Below, piece after piece: positions 38,825 to 49,524 of a stretch of 64,000 bases of DNA (position 1 is the stretch's first letter; the number at the start of each line of letters is the position of its first letter). The stretch spans positions 62,001 through 126,000 of the forward strand of contig CAWARA010000007.1 of the NCBI GenBank assembly GCA_963784195.1, in the 5' to 3' direction. Source of the DNA: CAVQAH01 sp963784195 (GTDB taxonomy: Bacteria > Acidobacteriota > Vicinamibacteria > Vicinamibacterales > 2-12-FULL-66-21). The notes under the pieces are model-generated. The model was not told where the DNA came from. It worked only from the letters and a program-made list of their open reading frames with translations, and ran no database searches. Position numbers and translations under genes: made by a program.

Positions 38825-40436
38825 TCACGTCGTCCACCCCCGCCGATACTCCCGCCGCAGGAACTCATTGGCGTCGCCGTTCGCGCGCGGCTTGTTGGTG
38901 ATGCGCATCGACGGATCGTACTGAATCTTTCCGCCAGCCCTGAGCGATGCGATGCCGAGCAGCATCACCTCGGTCAGCGGCGACGCGTAGTCGAACGGGC
39001 ACGAGATCTCCTCACGTCCCTTGATCGCGTCGATCCAGTTCATCTCATGATCTTCATGCGGGATGCGGCCCAGCGTCTGCTTCGGCACACCGGCCGACGC
39101 GTGCAACGAGTCCGGCAGCAGGCGCGGGTTGAGGCCATAGGTATCCTGCAGCATCTTCCCCTTGCTGCCGATGTACAGAATCCCGCCTTCGCCGTTCAGT
39201 GTTTCGTCACCGATCTCGGCTGGCTTCGGCGGCGTCAGGCCGCCGTCGTACCACGTCAGCTTGACCGGCGGCAGCGCACCACGAGCCGGGAACTCGTAGT
39301 AGGTCGTCGTCGCATGCGGATAGCAGACACCGTTGAACGGCGTCGACAGCGTTTCGATCGTCGTGGGATATCCCAGCTTCAGCGACCAGAACGGGTGATC
39401 GATCAGGTGTGCGCCCATGTCGCCGAGCGCACCCTGGCCCCAATCGACCCATCCACGCCAGTTGAACGGGTGATAGATCGGGTGGTAGTCGACGAGCGGG
39501 GCCACGCCGATGAACAGATCCCAGCTCAGTTGATCGGGAATTTGATACGCGCCCGCCATCGCGCCAGCCAGACGCGCGTCGATGCCGCGCCCATTCCAGC
39601 GAAGCGGCTGCTGCGGATTCTCGGGCAGCGGACGCGGACGCGGCACACCCTGCGGCCAGATACCCGAGCGGCCGGTTCGTCCAGACGTGCACTTCCCGAA
39701 TCTCACCAATTGCGCCGGACGTGATGTATTCGTAGCCGAGCCGCGCCTCGTCGCGTGAATGTCCCTGGTTCCCCATCTGCGTGACGACCTTGCGGTCCTT
39801 GGCCTTCTTCGCGAGCATCCGCGCTTCTTCGACCGACCAGCACAGCGGCTTTTGCACGTAGACGTGCTTGCCGCGGTCCATCGCCGCCAGCGCAATCGGC
39901 GCGTGCATGTGATCGGGCGTCGCCACGATCACCGCGTCGATGTCTTTCTGCTTGTCGAGCATGTCCCGGTAGTCCCGGTACTTCCCGAGCTTGGGCATCT
40001 GCTGCTCGACGAACCGGCGAAGATCGTCCATGTCGTTGGGCCGCGGCCGCTTCTCGTTCGCCGCGATCTGCGCCGCCGTCGTCTGATGTCGGCGCTTGGG
40101 CGGGTCCTGCTGAGCCGCTGGCGGATTCGTCGGAGGTGGCGGATTCAGCGCCGACTCGAAACGCTTCAGTGCCCGCTCGAGCAGCGCTTCGTCCACGTCG
40201 CAGACGGCAACGATGTTCTGGCTGAGGAGCGCCCGGGTATTGCTGAAGCCCATGCCGCCGATCCCGACGGTGGCAACGTTCACCGTGTCGCTCGGCGCCT
40301 GAAACCCCCGTCCGAGCACGTGCCGCGGCACGATGACCAGGCCCGCGCCGGCCGTGGCCGTCGTGGCGACAAACTGCCGTCTCGACACGCTCGCCCGCTC
40401 GACCCCGTCGCTCTTTTCCGGCTCTCGCTCACTCAT
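38825..40436 (-). CDS. Tat-exported Gfo/Idh/MocA oxidoreductase (frameshifted)
   Basis: About 536 residues when repaired. The N-terminus carries a twin-arginine signal (SRRQFVATTA, then TAGAGLVIVP). The NAD-binding domain has VGIGGMGFSNTRAL near residue 58 and the sugar-dehydrogenase motif QKPLCWSVEEA near 200. A Pro/Gln-rich insert lies at about 95-125. The frame breaks near 39660 after TNRPLGY; one base over it continues WPQGVPRPRPLPENPQ with the C-terminal substrate domain (WGQGALGDMGAHLIDHPFW), ending REYRRGWTT. One extra base explains it. Members oxidise or isomerise sugars with bound NAD. GAGGGAAG precedes ATG 40436. It is divergent from the TIM-barrel/DUF1080 operon. Confidence 0.8.
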
Positions 40437-40502
40437 GGCTTCCCTCGGTTTTTGAATACTGCGCCGTCATTCTAACCCGGTCACCAAAGACCCTTGTGAA
40501 CC

Positions 40503-40616
40503 CGTCGCGTTCGTCGTGACCGTCGTGGTCGTTCCCCATTCCGTGCCCCGTTGCAGTCGTCTTCGGCGCACGACGACGCTTCCTGAAACGACCACGACGA
40601 CACGACGGCCGCGACG
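40503..40616. repeat. Word palindrome (GTCGTGGTCGTT / AACGACCACGAC)
   Basis: The left arm (40503-40533) and right arm (40588-40616) pair over about 29 bp with few mismatches. A short GTCGACG/CGTCGAC hairpin follows at 40715-40737. Together they fill the 333-bp spacer between divergent sugar-oxidation genes; a -10-like TGTAAT is at 40754-40759. Confidence 0.6.
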
Positions 40617-40769
40617 TTAACCAAGTTGCCATCTAGCCAACGCGCTGCGGGAATTGCCAACTATGCCCGATAAACGTGAGCTGCTAGCACCGGTGCCGGG
40701 TTGCCGCCTGCCGCGTCGACGTTACTTCAGCGTCGACAGGCGACTACTTGTGGTGTAATAACGCCCCGA

Positions 40770-41664
40770 ATGGAAAAACTGACCCGTCGGCAATTCAGCA
40801 ACCTGGTCGTCGCCGGCGTCGCAGCAGTGCCGGCCGCCTTCCGCGCGTCACAGGACGCCAAGGGAACCGTGGCGGGCGTTCAGCTCGGGGCCCAGAGTTA
40901 CAGCTTTCGCGATCTTTCGCTGGACGACGCCATCGCGGGGTATGTGAAGGCCGGCCTGGGCTTCTGTGAGCTCTGGCAGGATCACGTGGAGCCGCGCGAG
41001 GCGCCCGGAGAGGACCGCGCCAAGCGGCGCGAGAGCCTGCGGGCCTGGCGGCTGTCGGTGCCGCTCGACGAGTTCACGAAGGTTCGACAGAAGTTCACCG
41101 ACGGCGGGCGTGCAGCTGACGGCCTACAACCTGAGCTTCGTCGACGACTTCACCGACGCGGAGATCCGGCGTGGATTCGAGATGGCACGCGCGCTCGGCG
41201 TCAAGGTCATCACCGCTTCGTCGACGCTCTCCGTCGTCCCCCGTCTCGCGCCGGTCGCGAAGGAATTCGGGATCGCCGTCGGCCTGCACAATCACTCGAA
41301 GGTCACGCCAAACGAGTTCGCCACGCCGGACGACTTTGCCGCGGCGACCAAGGGGATGCCGGACCTGATCGCGATCAACCTCGACATCGGGCACTTCACC
41401 GCGGCCAACTTCGACGCGCTGGATTATCTCGACAAGCACCACGATCGGATCGTCTCGCTGCACATCAAGGATCGCCGGCGCGATCAGGGGCCTTACGTCC
41501 CCTTCGGCGAAGGGGACGCACCGATCGTCGCCGTGCTGCAGCGGTTGCGCGATCGGAAGTGGGCGATTCCCGCGCAGATCGAGTATGAATATCGCGGGGC
41601 CGACACGGTCGCCGAGGTGAAGCGCTGCGCCGACTACTGCCGCGCGGCACTGAACAAGGCATAG
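40770..41664 (+). CDS. Tat-exported sugar phosphate isomerase/epimerase-like TIM barrel (frameshifted)
   Basis: About 297 residues when repaired. A Tat signal (MEKLTRRQFSNLVVAGVAAV) is followed by an AP-endonuclease-2-type TIM barrel: LGAQSYSFRDL near residue 38, FCELWQDH near 66, VGLHNH near 168, NLDIGHF near 203 with metal ligands, and IEYEYRG near 268. The frame changes at about 41101-41105; deleting one G joins KFTD to AGVQLTAYNLSF. Exported members of this fold act on keto-sugars, including lyases that split 3-keto-glycosides. It leads an operon with DUF1080 and MFS genes. Confidence 0.78.
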
Positions 41665-41672
41665 GAGCGGAC

Positions 41673-42414
41673 ATGTGGAGTTCAACAGGTCTGGTGCTGC
41701 TTGTCGGCGCGATCGCGGCGTTCGGTCAAACCGAGAAACCGGTCCCGGAGGCCCCGCGGGTCATACCCATGACCACCGTTAACGTGGAAAACATTCTGAC
41801 CACTGAGGAGCGCGCGCAGGGTTGGAAGCTGTTGTTCGATGGCAAGACGACTGCCGGCTGGCGTGGCTACCAGCAGAAGGACATGCCGGCCGGGTGGAGT
41901 TGTGATCGACGGCGCGCTCGTCCGAACAAGCGGGGCAATCGACATCGTCACCATCCAGCAGTTCGACAGCTTTGAGCTAGCGCTCGACTGGAAGATTCCC
42001 GAAGGTGGCAACAGCGGGGTCATGTATCGGGTGAGCGAAGAGGGAGAGTCCACGTATCACACCGGTCCTGAGGTTCAGATCCTCGACAATCACCGGCACC
42101 GCGACGGTAAGAACCCGCTGACATCAGCCGGATCCTGTTACGCGCTGTACGCGCCGACCAAAGACGTGACTCGACCGATTGGGTCGTGGAACGAGCTGCG
42201 CCTGGTCGTCAAGGGCAATCACGTCGAGCACTGGTTGAACGGCGACAAGATCGTCGAGTACGAGATCAACAGCCCCGACTGGAAGACACGCGTCGCAGGG
42301 AGCAAGTTCAAGGAGTGGCCGAAATTCGGCACCTTCCCCCGCGGTCACATCGCGCTGCAGGAACACGGCAACCGCGTTGAATTCCGCAACATCAAGATCC
42401 GGCCGCTGAAGTAG
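41673..42414 (+). CDS. DUF1080 (3-keto-disaccharide hydrolase-type) exported protein (frameshifted)
   Basis: About 246 residues when repaired. A signal peptide (MWSSTGLVLLVGAIAAFGQ) is followed by the concanavalin-like DUF1080 fold: GWKLLFDGKTTAGWRGY near residue 50, FELALDWKIPEGGNSGVMYR near 100, TGPEVQILDNHRH near 130, and HIALQEHGNRVEFRNIKIRP at the end. The frame slips near 41900, where one extra T separates AGWS from VIDGALV. Family members hydrolyse 3-keto-glycosides or bind sugars. GGAG six bases upstream supports ATG 41673; the stop abuts the next ATG with no gap. Confidence 0.8.
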
Positions 42415-43623
42415 ATGGAAAGCGTCCGCTTCCGTCTCTCGGTGATGATGTTCCTCCAGTACTTCATCTGGGGGTCGTGGTTCGTCACCATGGGCACGTA
42501 CCTCAGTCAGACACTGGGGTTCTCCGGCGCGCAGGTCGGCCTCGCCTACGGCGCGACCGCCATCGCCGCTCTCCTCTCGCCTTTCTTCCTCGGCATCGTC
42601 GCCGATCGGTTTTTCGCGTCGGAGAAACTTCTGGCCGTCCTGCACCTCGCCGGGGCCGCACTGATGTGGCTGGTCAGCAGTCAGACTGAGTGGGGAACGT
42701 TCTATCCGCTGCTGATTGCGTATGCGCTGTGCTACATGCCGACGCTGTCGCTGACGAACTCGGTCGCCTTTCACCACGTCAAGAATCCGGCGAAGGACTT
42801 CCCCATCATCCGCGTGCTCGGCACCATCGGCTGGATCGTCGCGGGCATCGTCGTCGGCAAGTACCTGAGAGCCGACGCGCTGGCGATCCCGATGCAGCTC
42901 GCCGCGGGCGCTTCAGCCGTGATGGCTCTTTTCTGCCTGGCGCTGCCGCACACGCCGCCGAAAGCCGCCGGCGCGCCCTTCTCGGTCCGCGACGCCTTTG
43001 GCCTCGATGCGCTGCACCTCCTCAAGGACTCGTCGTTCGCCGTGTTCGTCGCCGGCTCGTTCCTGCTCTGCATCCCGCTGCAGTTCTACTACGCGTTCAC
43101 CAACCCGTTCCTGAACGAGATCGGCGCACCGGAGCCGGCTTTCATCCAGACCTTCGGCCAGATGAGCGAGATCTTCTTCATGCTCCTGCTGCCGACGTTC
43201 CTGGCGAGGCTCGGCATCAAGTGGATCATGGCCATCGGCATGCTCGCCTGGTCGGTCCGCTATCTGTGCTTCGGGTTCGGCGATGTCGGCTCAGGGATGT
43301 GGCTGATCTACCTGGGCATCCTGCTGCACGGTGTGTGCTACGACTTCTTCTTCGTGAGCGGCCAGATCTACACCGATCAAAAGGCCGGCGAAAAAATCCG
43401 CGCCGCCGCGCAGGGCTTCCTGAACTTCGTCACCAACGGCGTCGGCTACTTTATCGGCGCCTTCGTCTCCGGCCGCGTCGTCGACGCCTTCCGCCTGGCC
43501 GACGGCACGCACGACTGGCGCAGCATCTGGCTTGTTCCCGCTGTTGCATCTGCGGTCGTCATGGTTCTCTTCGTGCTCTTGTTCAGGCCCGCGGGCAACG
43601 GTCAGCGGGCGGCAAGGACGTAG
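42415..43623 (+). CDS. MFS transporter of the nucleoside:H+ symporter type
   Basis: 402 residues with twelve predicted membrane segments. The family start is clear (LSVMMFLQYFIWGSWFVTMG), with the NupG-like loop RFFASEKLLAVLHL near residue 65 and a cytoplasmic DQKAGEKIRAAAQGF near 322. In Bacteroidetes and Acidobacteriota such proteins often lie beside DUF1080 and TIM-barrel sugar enzymes, suggesting uptake of the sugar or keto-sugar product; this is inference. The ATG follows the DUF1080 stop directly, so translation is coupled. Confidence 0.82.
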   Translation: MESVRFRLSVMMFLQYFIWGSWFVTMGTYLSQTLGFSGAQVGLAYGATAIAALLSPFFLGIVADRFFASEKLLAVLHLAGAALMWLVSSQTEWGTFYPLLIAYALCYMPTLSLTNSVAFHHVKNPAKDFPIIRVLGTIGWIVAGIVVGKYLRADALAIPMQLAAGASAVMALFCLALPHTPPKAAGAPFSVRDAFGLDALHLLKDSSFAVFVAGSFLLCIPLQFYYAFTNPFLNEIGAPEPAFIQTFGQMSEIFFMLLLPTFLARLGIKWIMAIGMLAWSVRYLCFGFGDVGSGMWLIYLGILLHGVCYDFFFVSGQIYTDQKAGEKIRAAAQGFLNFVTNGVGYFIGAFVSGRVVDAFRLADGTHDWRSIWLVPAVASAVVMVLFVLLFRPAGNGQRAART

Positions 43624-43628
43624 GTAGT

Positions 43629-43713
43629 CACGTGCGGACGTGCGGACGTGCTGACGTGCCCACGTGCTTGCTTGTCACGTGCGGACGTGCTCACGTGCGA
43701 CGTGCTCCTGACT
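43629..43713. repeat. Single-orientation GGACGTGC word array
   Basis: GCGGACGTGC, GCTGACGTGC and related words repeat about eight times. The reverse-complement word array is 5.2 kb away at 48867-48937, on the other side of a two-gene block. Confidence 0.65.
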
Positions 43714-45341
43714 TACCTCGTCTTTGCTGTGATGACGACCACTCCAATTCTAAGGGTGTTGCGATCGCCGGTCATGGCTTGAAAGACGAACGGCTGCACC
43801 GCGAGGTCGGGGAGTGCGGCAACTGAGCCGACTGGCGGCTGGCCACGGTCTTCGAAGCGCACCACTTCTCCCCGGATTGTGCCTTTCGTCAACAGTTCGA
43901 GGCCGAGCGGATCGTGGACGGTCTCCACCAGATTGCCTGACAGATCCTGATACGCGCCGGTGCGACCGCAGATCGGACAGCTCTCGACATCGGCATGATT
44001 CGGGTTGGTGTGCTCGACCTCGTAGTGCGCGCTCGCAGCAAAGCGGAAGAACGGGCGGATGCCTGCCGCCGTCCTGAGCGTGACCTCGCCTGCCTTGTGC
44101 CGCGCCAGCGCCGAGTAGTAGTAGCGCATGTGAAACGCGTGGGAATGCTGCAGCGCGGGTGCTGACCGGATCTGCCAGGGCTGCAGGTGCTCGAGTCTGG
44201 TCTCGAAATCGCAACCTTCGGGGTTGTCGAATGGTCCGAAGAGTTCGCTCAGGCCCATGGTCTGGCGGAGCCGGTCGGTGACCAACTTCACAGCCGACTC
44301 GTACGACGCCGCAAGCGACGCGTCGACGTAGAACCAGACATTGGGGTAACGCGGCATCGATTTATCGAAGAGAGTCCTCGGCGGCAGCTGGAAATCCTCC
44401 AGTGAGCGCGCACTGACTGTCAGAGCTCTTGACTCCCCAGGCGGATCCTCGACGGGCCATTCCGTTTTGGGCCGGAAGTTGTACGGCAAAAACTCGCGAT
44501 CGATCGTCGCGCTATTCCACCGCGACACCCTCGCCATCTTCGTTCGTTCGAACATCGTGAGAGGGTCGATCAGACGAGAAAAGTCGACGAAATCTCGCCA
44601 GGTGCCATCGAACCGCTCCGGCCATTGGAGCCGGCGGGCTATCGGGTCGTCGCGTAGCCGACGGCCTTCTTCCTTCAGCTTGCGGAAGGCCGCCTCGTTG
44701 TAGACCGACAGGGTCACCGGCGTATCCACTGTCAGGTACTTGCGCTCGATATCCTGATCGGTGGCCGTCAGCCTGATGTCCTCCCAGCCGGCCGGCATCG
44801 AGCCATGCTTCCCCCACTGTACGTTCACGCGCGGGCGCATGTGATGCTGGCGAGCGTCGTTCATCGCGGCTTCGCCGCCCTCGAGCAGCCGACCGTGGAA
44901 GTACGTCCAGATGCCTTGCAGGCTTTGGCGATCCGGTGCGTATTCGACCCACATCAACTCGTGATCGCACGGATCGTTATCCTCTGGAAAGTCGATGTCA
45001 TCTTCCCAGAAGAAGTGGTAAGCAATCAGACGTTGCTGCGGATGCAGGATGACGGCAAAGTCCTTCAACCCGAAGAACTCTCGAGGTGTCGTGTAGATCC
45101 GCGGAGCGAAGCGACGTACGACCTCGAGTTCCTCGGCGGTCAGCGCCCGCGTCGGCTCGAGTTCGATCGCCCGAGCGTATTCGCGACTCGCCTCATCCAG
45201 ACTTCGCTCGAGGTGATGCTCGACGCCGCGTTGATGGTGCGTCTCGGCGGTGTCGGCACGATCAACCGTCTGCCCCCAAGGCAACGTCGCAGCGGCAACG
45301 CACGCGATGACGGCAACACTCGTGACGGAAGCGGTCCACAT
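43713..45341 (-). CDS. Unrecognised exported protein with TPR-like N-terminus
   Basis: 542 residues; I do not recognise the family. A signal peptide-like start (VTSVAVIACVAAATLPWG) precedes one TPR-like unit (GVEHHLERSLDEASREYARAIELEP). The body is rich in aromatic residues (YHFFWEDDIDFPEDNDPCDHE, FYVDASLAASYESAV). A CPIC-GRTG motif near residue 475 and several His/Asp clusters (CDHELMWVEY near 130) could bind metal. It lies 28 bp downstream of the TonB receptor gene on the same strand and may share its transcript, so it may handle the receptor's substrate. Alternative: a surface-anchored enzyme of unknown class. Confidence 0.6.
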   Translation of the reverse strand: MWTASVTSVAVIACVAAATLPWGQTVDRADTAETHHQRGVEHHLERSLDEASREYARAIELEPTRALTAEELEVVRRFAPRIYTTPREFFGLKDFAVILHPQQRLIAYHFFWEDDIDFPEDNDPCDHELMWVEYAPDRQSLQGIWTYFHGRLLEGGEAAMNDARQHHMRPRVNVQWGKHGSMPAGWEDIRLTATDQDIERKYLTVDTPVTLSVYNEAAFRKLKEEGRRLRDDPIARRLQWPERFDGTWRDFVDFSRLIDPLTMFERTKMARVSRWNSATIDREFLPYNFRPKTEWPVEDPPGESRALTVSARSLEDFQLPPRTLFDKSMPRYPNVWFYVDASLAASYESAVKLVTDRLRQTMGLSELFGPFDNPEGCDFETRLEHLQPWQIRSAPALQHSHAFHMRYYYSALARHKAGEVTLRTAAGIRPFFRFAASAHYEVEHTNPNHADVESCPICGRTGAYQDLSGNLVETVHDPLGLELLTKGTIRGEVVRFEDRGQPPVGSVAALPDLAVQPFVFQAMTGDRNTLRIGVVVITAKTR

Positions 45342-45369
45342 GTTGAATTCGCCCGCCTTGTGAGGGACG

Positions 45370-48300
45370 TCAGAAGTAGAACTTCAACCCGAACTGGATG
45401 ATGCGCGCGTTACCAGCGGACAGAATCTGGCCGAATCCGCTCGACTCACGAGCGATGTTCGGCGGACCGAAGTTCGGATGGTTGAACGCGTTGAAGAGCT
45501 CGGTCCGGAACTGCACGTAGCGATGGCCCGAAATCGTGAAGTTCTTGGACAGGCTGAAATCGAAGTTGGCTACTCCCGGTCCACGCATGATCCCCACGCC
45601 GGCGTTTCCGAACGCTTGAGGCGCCGGGCTGAAGGCGGCAAACGCATCGGTGTTGAACCACCGATTCAGTGTTCGTTCCGACTCCGGCAGCTCGGGATTG
45701 CCGACCAGGTTCGGGCGTGCTCGTCGCTCGCCACCCAGGTTTAATACCGTCGCCCCACCGAGATTGGCTGTCAGCGCCAGGCCACTTTGGAGGACATGGA
45801 TTCCCGTGATCTGCCAACCGCCGAATGCCAGGTCCACTGCCCGGTTCCAATTGGCGCCGAAGCGCCGGTTGCGTCCGAAGGGTAACTCCCATACATAACT
45901 CGCGACGAAACGGTGACGCACATCGAACTCCGTCGGACCGATCTCGGCGCGCAAGTTGTTGGAATCCTGAGGCTCGCGGAACACACCTGTATCGATGCCA
46001 GCACCACCGCCACTCGTCGAAATGTGATCCGGGGCACCGCTCAGCGCCTCACCCAACGTGTAACTGACCGTGGCCGTCAGGCCATCCGAAAAACGTTTGT
46101 CCAGGCGAACCTGCAGGGAATCGTATGTCGAATTGACGCGGTTCTCCATCCACTGGATGTCGCCAAACGCCGGGTACGGACGCGCGCCTGCGGACTGCGT
46201 GCCGTCCGGATTCGTAATCACCGCTCGCTGATTCAGGTTGCGAAAGCCGTTCAGCTTGGTGCCCTTGTTGCCGACATAGGCGACATCCAGCACCACGTCC
46301 CGCATCAGCTCGTACTGCACGCCGATGTTGTACTGCTGGATGTACGGTGTCCGTTGGTTGGGATCCTGAGCGCGGCGCCCCACGGTCGGCGCCAGGGAGT
46401 TGGGATCGAGGAGACCTGAGGGGTAGCCGTCGACCAGCCGAAACGGCGCGGCGGACGCAACGGCCGCTGCCCCGGTCACCCCGGTTTGCAGCAGATTGTC
46501 GACCAGGTACGGCGGATTGAAGCCAAGCAGGCCTTCGCGGCCCTGACGTACGGTGTGGGTGTAGAACACGCCGTAGCCGGCACGAACTACCCATCGCTGC
46601 CACGGCGTATAAGCAAAACCGATGCGTGGAGCAAAGTTGTTGCGATCCGGATGGATCAGCGCCCGCTCGAAAATCCCGCCGTCGGATGCAAACACCATCG
46701 TTCCGGTTTCGGGATCGAAGTTGGCGAACTGGTTGTTCTTCTCGAGAGGCGGCGTCGCATATTCGTAGCGCAGGCCCACGTTGGCTGTGAGCTTGTCGGT
46801 CACGCGGTAATCATCCTGGACGAAGTAGAACTGCATGTTCTGCCCCTGGTCCATGACCGAATAGCTCGTCAGGGCCAGTTGTGAGGGCAGTCCCAGGAGC
46901 AGATCGCCAACGGCCCGGTTGGTGAAGCGGCCCTCGAAGTTCATGCGCCCGATCGTCGCATTCAGGTCGTTGATGCGGGTTTCCACGCGCAGATACTCGG
47001 CCCCGAACTTGATGAAGTGGGCGCCCCGATTGAGGCTGATGGTCGCCCGCGGGTTCCAGGAGCGCGGTGTCTGGAACTGCGGTGTAGAGGTATGCCGGCC
47101 AACTGCATCGAAGCCCTAAATGTTCACCTTGGGAACGCCACCCACGATCGCCGGATCGTTCGGAACATTGCGCAGGCCAATCTCGGCGGGACCGTCGACG
47201 CCGAAGTTTGGCGGATACGTGTAGTAGTCCCCACGCGAATAGCCGAAGCGGAAGTCGCCGACGAGGTTCGACGACAGCGTCCATGTCAGTCCGAGGGCCA
47301 GACCCTGCGAGCGATTGTCGTTATCCCCAAACGCATCATTGAAGGATCCTTCAGCGAGCCCGGCAATGGTGCCGGCCGGAACGTGAGCGTATCGACGAAA
47401 CTGTAACGTCCGAAGATCGTGGCCGCATTTGAGAGCAGATGATCCAGCCGGACGTCGAATTGATCCTGCCGGGTGTCGGTCACCGGCGTCGACGCGTAGA
47501 TGGTCGATCCGGCGACGTTCGGATCCGGAATCAAGGCGACGATAGCTGCGCCGACAGGATCCCACCGATCGCGAGGAATGACCCACTGTCCGTTGGCGTT
47601 GCGGCTGAACTCGGGGCGCCCCGCCGCGAACGGATCGACGACTGCGCCGCTGAACAGGCCCGCCTTTTCCGCTGCTGTTGGCACCTGGCGCACGCGCGGG
47701 ACACCTTCTTGATCGCGCAGGCCTTCGTAGTCGGCGAACCAGAAGGTCCTGTTTCGCACGATCGGTCCGCCTGCGGCTCCTCCGAACTGATTGCGCTCTC
47801 GCTTGGGCTTCGGCGCGCCGAGCGCATTCGAGAAGAAGTTGTTGGCGTCGAGCCGATCGTTGCGGAGGAACTCGTAAATGCTTCCGCGGATGGCGTTCGT
47901 GCCGGACTTGATGGTTGCGTTCACGACGGCGCCGGAGCTTCGACCATATTCGGCCGAGTAGGCGTTGGTCTGAATCTTGAATTCCTGAAGCGCTTCGATC
48001 GACGGTTGCACGAGCTGAACGTTCTCTCCGCGAAATGAGTTCGAGTACGAGATGTTGTCGACGCCGTCGAGAAGGAAGACGTTGTTGAACGTCCGGTTGC
48101 CATTCACGTTGAGCACGCCTTTGAAATTGACGCTCGCCAGCCGTGGGGTGCCCGGCAGGACGCCTGGCGACAGCAACGCGAGCTGGTTATAGTCGCGGCC
48201 ATTCAACGGAAGCTCGACAATTCTCTTCTGATCGACGACCGAGCCTCGTGACGATGTCAGAGTGTCGAGCAGTGGACTTTGGCCGACGACCTCCACCGAC

Positions 48301-48650
48301 TCCGTCAGCTGGCCCGCTGTGAGCTCGATATCGATACGTGCGACCTGGGCAACCTGCAGCGTGACGCCGGTGCGCACGGTCTTCTGGAAGCCGGCGCTCT
48401 CCGCACTGACCGAGTATTCGCCGGGGCGCAAGCTGGGGACCACGAAGCCGCCATCTTCGCCGGCCAGCGTGCGCGTGGAGATGTTCGTCTGAACGTTGGT
48501 CACGATCACCGTCGCACCGGGCACCACGGCTCCGGAGGTGTCCCTGACCGTTCCGGCGATCGTTGCGGTTTCCTGTTGTGCGTGCACCACCGGCAGTCCC
48601 AGCACGCACCACACGAGCGATATTGCGAACTGCAGACGATATTTGGACAT
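45370..48650 (-). pseudogene. TonB-dependent receptor with carboxypeptidase-regulatory domain (frameshift plus amber codon)
   Basis: About 1093 residues when repaired. Signal peptide (1-24), regulatory beta-sandwich (TIAGTVRDTSGAVVPGATVI, residues 29-110), a plug-like region (VDQKRIVELPLNGRDYNQLA near 137; FLLDGVDNIS near 193) and a long barrel ending in the terminal IIQFGLKFYF. Two lesions: one base lost near 47358, where LPG should continue LAEGSFNDAFGDN in another frame, and an in-frame TAG at 47118-47116 between PKVNI and GFDAVGRHT. The stop may be a sequencing error or a real nonsense change. Such receptors import polymers or oligomers. GGAGG lies six bases before ATG 48650. Confidence 0.75.
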
Positions 48651-48866
48651 GGCATCCTCCGAGCCAAGGTGAGCGGATCGTGCCCAGCCGCCAAGCGTGG
48701 GCCGTCACATCATCTCATGTCGTGGAGAGTGTGGGAGGTTGCCGTGAAATCGGTGTGACGACGTGTAATCGATTGCGTAACGAGAATCGCCAGCGGAAGA
48801 ACGTCAGGTACGGCAGAGCTGAGGAGCACCTACCAACGTGTGTGGCTAGCGCCCCAACAGCGCCGA

Positions 48867-48937
48867 AGCACGTCAGCACGTAAGCACGTGACAAGCAGCA
48901 CGTGCGCACGTCCGCACGTCGCACGTCCGCACGTGCT
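48867..48937. repeat. Single-orientation GCACGTC word array
   Basis: GCACGTCAGCACGTAAGCAC and GTCCGCACGTCGCACGTCCG-type words, the reverse complement of the array at 43629-43713. It lies upstream of the TonB receptor. Confidence 0.65.
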
Positions 48938-48997
48938 CTTAGCTTGACGAGTGCGGTCAGGCCGACACTGAGCCTCGCCTCAAGGTCAGCGTCTGTG

Positions 48998-49333
48998 GTT
49001 AGCGAGTCAATTTGCGCCGAAGCATGTCGGCCCGCGGCGCCCCCGCCTCCGCCAAGGCTTCGGCGAGGTCTCGCCGGAGCTCGAAGAGCGAAGGCGGATC
49101 GGCCGGACGCGCGGAAAAATACACCTCCGGCGATGGCCTTACGATCCCGCTCCGGCTTGGGTGGCCCGAGCGCCGGTGCGCAATCAGTTGGGCAGCTGGG
49201 TGATCCGTACAGCAGTGGCGAATCGGCGCCTCCGCGGCAGGGAGCGCCTGCGGTGCATTTTTCGAACTGACGCTTCGCGCTGGCCGCATCGCGCCGCGAG
49301 CCGACATGCTCCGGCACAAATTGACTCGCTAAC
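48998..49333. mobile_element. MITE-like element with 43-bp terminal inverted repeats
   Basis: Left end 48998-49040 and right end 49291-49333 are inverted copies with 3 mismatches in 43 bp, both beginning GTTAGCGAGTCAATTTG. The 336-bp unit holds no plausible gene and no transposase. No target-site duplication is obvious. It lies within the 1.2-kb gene-free stretch 48651-49866, whose other parts are the word array, the 309-bp repeat and short unassigned sequence. Confidence 0.6.
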
Positions 49334-49524
49334 GAGATCTCTTCAAACCTCTCAAGCGATCAAGCCGATTGGCTGAGAATCATCGCGAGTTGTCCATTCG
49401 AGGTCGGGAGTTCGGCTCGCCCTTCGGCAAGCTCAGGGCCTCCTGAGCCCGCGAATGACCCGAAGGGACCTCGGTCAGCCAAAGTCAGCAAGGTGCCCGT
49501 CTCGGAATCACTGTGGGTAATCAT

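Noticed and set aside
48715..49317. 200-codon minus-strand frame
   Set aside because: It spans the MITE-like element and word array, has no family features, and owes its openness to base composition.
48998..49333. Complete insertion sequence
   Set aside because: Terminal repeats are clear, but the 336-bp interior cannot encode a transposase and no flanking duplication was seen.
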